Source of the DNA: Hellea sp.
GTDB lineage: Bacteria; Pseudomonadota; Alphaproteobacteria; Caulobacterales; Maricaulaceae
Length of the DNA: 8,712 bases
Assembly (NCBI GenBank): GCA_020628635.1
Contig: JAHDEU010000073.1
Location: 1 to 8,712, forward strand
Reading direction: 5' to 3'
Shown here piece after piece: positions 5,535 through 8,712 of the stretch. The notes beneath the pieces are model-generated. The model saw only the letters and a program-made list of their open reading frames with translations. It was not told where the DNA came from and did no database searches. The stretch's first letter is position 1. Each line of letters begins with the position of its first letter. A program made the translations under genes and the position numbers.

Positions 5535-5551
5535 GGCGCTGCGTGTGCGCC
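5535..5551 (+). other. Short hairpin after the small Arg-rich ORF
   Basis: GGCGC (5535-5539) and GCGCC (5547-5551) form a perfect stem around a 7-nt loop, three bases after the stop of the 61-residue ORF. No U-run follows on the plus strand. It could be a weak pause or attenuator element, or chance in GC-rich DNA. Confidence 0.3.
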
Positions 5552-5589
5552 CGCCAACCCAACCCTCAAGACAACGGAAAACATACGCC

Positions 5590-5682
5590 ATGACACGACT
5601 ACGCTCCCTCTTCCGCCGCCGGTCCCCGGAGCTCTCCCTGCTCGGCATTGTCGCGCTGATCGTGGGGATCGAGGCGGCCTAG
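5590..5682 (+). CDS. Putative 30-aa hydrophobic microprotein
   Basis: ATG 5590 to TAG 5682. A GGA about 12 bases upstream is only a weak ribosome-binding site. The predicted peptide has a basic head (MTRLRSLFRRRSPE) followed by a hydrophobic stretch (LSLLGIVALIVGIEAA), the pattern of a small single-span membrane peptide with its basic end inside. It lies between the small Arg-rich ORF and the transporter gene, all on the plus strand. It may be a membrane microprotein that modulates the transporter, a leader peptide or a chance frame. Its length alone cannot decide, and conservation is needed. Confidence 0.35.
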   Translation: MTRLRSLFRRRSPELSLLGIVALIVGIEAA

Positions 5683-5808
5683 CGGTGCTCGCTGAATCGC
5701 ACGATCGGGTGACGAATTTGTCCTGCTTGAAGTTTGCGGGAAACTCCGGCGCGGCTTAGACGTAACACTGTTCGCAGCGCCCGCGCGGCGCGCAAGCAGG
5801 AGAGACAT
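5683..5808 (+). promoter_or_regulatory. Leader of the transporter gene with two hairpins
   Basis: Two perfect 5-bp stems with 5-nt loops lie in the 126-bp gap before the transporter: AGTTT/AAACT (5731-5745) and GCGCC/GGCGC (5777-5791). The second ends seven bases before the ribosome-binding site AGGAGA (5798-5803). No clear sigma-70 promoter is visible in this gap, so transcription may come from upstream, across the two small ORFs. The structures could influence translation, but no terminator with a U-run is present. Confidence 0.3.
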
Positions 5809-7980
5809 ATGGCTGACGCACTGAGCGCCGAATTGGCCGCGGATGCGCCTGATGGAGCGGCCGATGGAGCGGCAGGGGCCAAGCCCAAGCTCGCGCGCAA
5901 CCTCACCTTGTTCGACGTCTATGCGATGAGCACGGGCGCGATGTTCTCCTCCGGCCTGTTCCTGCTGCCCGGCTTCGCGGCCGCCGCGACGGGCAACAGC
6001 GTCTGGCTCGCCTATCTCCTGGCGGGCTTTTTGATCCTGCCCGCCATGTACTGCATGGCGGAGCTTTCGACCGCGATGCCGAAATCCGGCGGGACCTACT
6101 ACTTCCTCGACCGCGCCATGGGCCCGATGATGGGCACGATCGGCGGGCTCGGCTCGTGGGTCGCCGTGGTGTTCAAGAGCGCCTTCGCCTTGGTCGGCAT
6201 GGGCGCATATTTGAGCATCTATCTGGAAGTAGAGATCACCATCACGGCTATCGTGCTGACGCTGGCTTTCGGCGCGATCAACATTTTCGGCGCCAAGGAA
6301 ACGACCAAACTGCAGCGCATTTTGGTGACGACGCTGGTCGTGATCCTCGCGGGCTTCACCCTGCTGGGACTGGTCGCCGCCGGGTCGGGGCCGGAGCCGC
6401 TGCTGAGCTATAACGGCAATTACGGACCTTTCTTCAAGTCGGGCGTGATCGGACTGGTGAGCACGATCGGGCTGGTTTTCGTGTCCTATGCGGGCCTGAC
6501 CAAGGTCGCGTCGGTCGCCGAGGAAGTGCAGCAGCCCGACCGCAATATCCCGCTCGGCATGACGCTGTCGCTGTTGACCGCCACCGTGCTCTACGCGCTC
6601 GGCACATTCGTGCTGGTCAAGGTGCTCCCGGCGGACGCGCTGGCGGGCAATGCGGCACTGGATCTGGAGCCGTCTTATACGCCTATCGCCGATGCGGGCC
6701 GGGTCTTCATGGGCGACTGGCCGCTGGATCTGGGCGTGATCCTGATCGTGGTCGCGGCCATCGCGGCGTTCGCGTCCACGGGCAATGCCGGCATCATGAG
6801 CGCGTCGCGCTATCCCTTTGCCATGGCCAAGGACAAGCTGATGCCCGACGGGCTCGCCAAGCTCGGCCGGTTCAAGACGCCGACGCCTGCCATCCTGGTG
6901 ACCGTCGCAGCGATGATCGCGGTGATTGCGGTCTTCCCGGTGGAAAGCGTGGCCAAGCTCGCATCCGCCTTCCAGCTGCTGCTCTTCATGCTGGTCTGCG
7001 GCGCGGTGATCGTGATGCGGGAGTCGCGCATTCCGACCTACCGGCCTGGCTTCAAGGTGCCGCTCTATCCGTGGGTGCCGATTCTCGGCATGCTGATCGG
7101 CTTCTGGCTGATCCTGGAAATGGGGCTGCTCGCCATCGGCTTCACCGGCATGCTCTGCATGCTCTGCGTGGTGTGGTACAATTTCTACGCCGCCAAGCGG
7201 GTGGAGCGACGCGGCGCGATCTTCCACGCCCTGTCGGAGCTCGGCCAGAACACTTACGACGGCTTGGAGCACGAGCTTCTGTCCATCATCAACGACCGCA
7301 CTCAGGCGCGGAACCTGACCTATGAGAACGTGATCGCGCGCTCGGTCGTGACGGATTTCCGCTTCGGCCAGTATGAGTGGGACGAGTTGCGGGGTGCGAT
7401 CGCGGAAACGGCCCGCGAGCGCTACGGCCTAGCCGAGGACATAGCGCACAACATTCTCGGCACAGAGGAGCCGCGCTTCCGCAGCCTGTCCGACGCGGTC
7501 CGCCTGGCGACCTTCCGCGACAAGCGGCTGGAGGAGCCCGAGCTCTTCATCTTCCGCTTCGGCCCGCGCTCGCGCATCAAGATGGAGTTGGACGAGCCGG
7601 AGACGGTCCACACGCTCATGGTGCTGATGTGCCCGCCCCAGCCTGCCGGGCTCGACATGCGACTGGCCGGCCACATGGCGGAAGTCGTGCAGAGCGAGGG
7701 CTTCGAGCGGCGCTGGCTGTCGGCGCAAACGGAAGCGGACCTCACCGACGTGCTGGTCCGGGACGACCACTTCCTGCATGTGCCGCTGTCCGACATCCCG
7801 GCTCTGGCCAACCAGATCGGCACGCGGATCGGTGATCTCGCCATGCCGGAGGGCGTGCTGATCGCGCTGATCGAGCGCGGCGACAAGACGCTGATCGCCT
7901 CGCCCAACATGGTGCTGGAAAGCGGCGACACGGTTGCGCTGATCGGCGAGCCGGAGGCGGTGGAGGCGCTCAAGAGTTAG
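5809..7980 (+). CDS. APC-superfamily permease fused to EIIA-like and RCK_C regulatory domains
   Basis: 723 residues from ATG 5809, with AGGAGA at 5798-5803. A longer in-frame start at 5734 is rejected because it adds an Arg-rich tail without a ribosome-binding site. Residues ~35-462 form about 12 transmembrane helices of amino-acid permease type: a helix-1 motif STGAMFSSGLFLLPG (41-55), FVSYAGLTKVASVAEEVQQPDRN in the helix-6 region (224-246), and STGNAGIMSASRYPFAMAKD (323-342). Residues ~500-655 resemble a PTS EIIA type-2 domain (DEPETVHTLMVLMCPP, then GHMAEVV and LTDVLVRDD), but no Pro-His phosphorylation motif is visible. Residues ~655-720 match RCK_C/TrkA-C (HVPLSDIPALANQIGTRIGD, ending MVLESGDTVALIGEPEAVEAL). 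Plain amino-acid permeases are 450-500 residues, so about 250 residues are a cytoplasmic regulatory tail. Substrate is undetermined: amino acids by family, or K+ as in the APC member KimA. It lies 173 bp before gltD. Confidence 0.9.
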   Translation: MADALSAELAADAPDGAADGAAGAKPKLARNLTLFDVYAMSTGAMFSSGLFLLPGFAAAATGNSVWLAYLLAGFLILPAMYCMAELSTAMPKSGGTYYFLDRAMGPMMGTIGGLGSWVAVVFKSAFALVGMGAYLSIYLEVEITITAIVLTLAFGAINIFGAKETTKLQRILVTTLVVILAGFTLLGLVAAGSGPEPLLSYNGNYGPFFKSGVIGLVSTIGLVFVSYAGLTKVASVAEEVQQPDRNIPLGMTLSLLTATVLYALGTFVLVKVLPADALAGNAALDLEPSYTPIADAGRVFMGDWPLDLGVILIVVAAIAAFASTGNAGIMSASRYPFAMAKDKLMPDGLAKLGRFKTPTPAILVTVAAMIAVIAVFPVESVAKLASAFQLLLFMLVCGAVIVMRESRIPTYRPGFKVPLYPWVPILGMLIGFWLILEMGLLAIGFTGMLCMLCVVWYNFYAAKRVERRGAIFHALSELGQNTYDGLEHELLSIINDRTQARNLTYENVIARSVVTDFRFGQYEWDELRGAIAETARERYGLAEDIAHNILGTEEPRFRSLSDAVRLATFRDKRLEEPELFIFRFGPRSRIKMELDEPETVHTLMVLMCPPQPAGLDMRLAGHMAEVVQSEGFERRWLSAQTEADLTDVLVRDDHFLHVPLSDIPALANQIGTRIGDLAMPEGVLIALIERGDKTLIASPNMVLESGDTVALIGEPEAVEALKS

Positions 7981-8153
7981 CCTTTCGGCGCGCCGCCAAT
8001 TTTCCAACTTTATCTCTTACATGACAGATTGTCGCACCCTGTCGCTTTTGCGCGGCGGGCGTGTTAAGCGGTGAGTCCGGCGAAAGCTGGACGTGCTGTT
8101 GAAGCCCCGTCCCTTTCGCCTTTCGCAGGGCTTATTTGAAGGGACCGCGCCTC
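7981..8153 (+). other. Intergenic region between the transporter and gltD
   Basis: It begins with the self-complementary CGGCGCGCCG (7986-7995) followed by a T-containing stretch, which is not a convincing terminator. GTCGC occurs twice 10 bp apart (GTCGC-ACCCT-GTCGC, about 8032-8046), a one-turn direct repeat that could be a protein site. No clear sigma-70 promoter was found, although gltD probably has its own given the gap size. Confidence 0.3.
8075..8092. repeat. GAAA-tetraloop hairpin in the gltD leader
   Basis: GTCCGGC and GCTGGAC pair as a 7-bp stem (one G-T wobble) closed by a GAAA loop. CCGGCGAAAGCYGG-type hairpins are, from memory, frequent in alphaproteobacterial intergenic DNA, so this may be a worn copy of a dispersed REP-like element. 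It could also stabilise the gltD 5' leader. There is no U-run, so termination is unlikely. Confidence 0.5.
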
Positions 8154-8712
8154 ATGGCCGACAAACGCATGTTGCAATTCGTCGTGAAAGAGCGCGATAT
8201 GCCGGAAAAGCGCGACGCCGGCGAACGCCGCGACGACTTCATGGAGATCTATGGCGAGTTCGTGGAGGCCAAGGCCGAGGAGCAGGCGTCCCGCTGCAGC
8301 CAATGCGGCGTGCCCTTCTGCCAGAACCACTGCCCGCTCGACAACAACATCCCCGACTGGCTGCGCCTGACCGCGGAAGGCCGCACGAAGGAAGCGTGGG
8401 AGATCAGCGACGCGACCAACAACATGCCCGAAATCTGCGGCCGCATCTGCCCGCAGGACCGGCTCTGCGAGGGCTCCTGCGTTATCGAGCAGTCCGGCCA
8501 CGGCACGGTCACGATCGGTGCGGTCGAGAAATACCTCACCGACAAGGCCTGGGAAGAGGGCTGGATCGAGCCGATCCGACCGCGACGTGAACGCGCAGGT
8601 TCCGTCGGGATCATCGGCGCCGGCCCGGCAGGTCTCGCGGCGGCCGAGCAGCTTCGGCTGCAGGGCTGGCAGGTCACGGTCTATGACCGCCACGACCGCG
8701 CGGGCGGCCTGC
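8154..8712 (+). CDS. gltD: Glutamate synthase (NADPH) small subunit, GltD (partial, 3' end outside window)
   Basis: Starts at ATG 8154 with AAGGGA at 8139-8144, nine bases upstream. The frame is open to the window end, so 186 of an expected ~470-480 residues are present. GltD takes electrons from NADPH through FAD and iron-sulfur centres to GltB, which makes two glutamates from glutamine and 2-oxoglutarate in nitrogen assimilation. The N-terminal iron-sulfur domain (Fer4_20 type) shows C48-x2-C51-x4-C56-x3-C60 (CSQCGVPFCQNHC) and C95-x3-C99-x5-C105-x3-C109 (CGRICPQDRLCEGSC), the full set of eight cysteines. The FAD-binding motif G155-A-G157-P-A-G160 follows in VGIIGAGPAGLAAAEQL. No gltB lies upstream; the preceding gene is the transporter, so gltB must be downstream or elsewhere. 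Related DPD-type oxidoreductases share these domains, but the N-terminal region with FVVKERDMPEKR fits GltD best. Confidence 0.93.
   Translation, partial: MADKRMLQFVVKERDMPEKRDAGERRDDFMEIYGEFVEAKAEEQASRCSQCGVPFCQNHCPLDNNIPDWLRLTAEGRTKEAWEISDATNNMPEICGRICPQDRLCEGSCVIEQSGHGTVTIGAVEKYLTDKAWEEGWIEPIRPRRERAGSVGIIGAGPAGLAAAEQLRLQGWQVTVYDRHDRAGGL

Noticed and set aside
5599..7272. Long minus-strand open frame of 557 codons
   Set aside because: It lies antisense to the permease, is rich in His, Arg, Gln and Asp as expected for the complement of membrane-protein codons, and matches no family.

Overview
The window reads as chromosomal DNA of a GC-rich alphaproteobacterium. The evidence is strong G/C preference at third codon positions, a FabI enoyl-ACP reductase, an AHL-type LuxR regulator, an OxyR-family LysR regulator and a GltD whose sequence style fits that group. 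I cannot name the genus; a Maricaulales/Hyphomonadaceae-like or Sphingomonadales-like host is a guess from general resemblance. Positions 1 to about 870 are visibly richer in A+T than the rest and look like the end of an acquired island.

Layout. 1-636 (minus strand): two small genes of unknown function whose ends overlap by 8 bp; the downstream one runs off the window. 637-1703: about 1 kb with no convincing gene, holding the AT-rich/GC-rich boundary and a 148-bp imperfect inverted repeat (1485-1632). 1704-2267 (plus): hypothetical protein with a charged helical N-terminal half and a CxxC pair. It converges on a LuxR-family regulator (2474-3304, minus) across a 206-bp spacer that contains a second inverted repeat. 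The luxR-type gene is divergent from fabI (3376-4200, plus). fabI converges on an OxyR-like LysR regulator (4335-5243, minus).

The most interesting part is 4335-5810. The OxyR-like protein aligns without gaps to the redox loop of E. coli OxyR, yet it has Arg and Ser where the two sensing cysteines should be. Just upstream of its GTG start is a phased ATAG-N7-CTAT-N7-ATAG array with the spacing of the OxyR operator. The array faces a small Arg-rich ORF (5347-5532, six consecutive Arg codons), followed by a 30-codon hydrophobic ORF (5590-5682) and then a 723-residue transporter (5809-7980). The transporter joins an APC-type 12-helix permease to an EIIA-like region and a C-terminal RCK_C/TrkA-C domain. 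The last gene, gltD (8154 to the window end), encodes the glutamate synthase small subunit and is cut by the window edge.

Working model (inference): a peroxide-insensitive OxyR relative controls its own gene and a divergent small-ORF unit. This unit may form the leader of a gated amino-acid or cation transporter, which lies next to a nitrogen-assimilation gene. The LuxR-type protein has no luxI partner in the window and may be a solo receptor.
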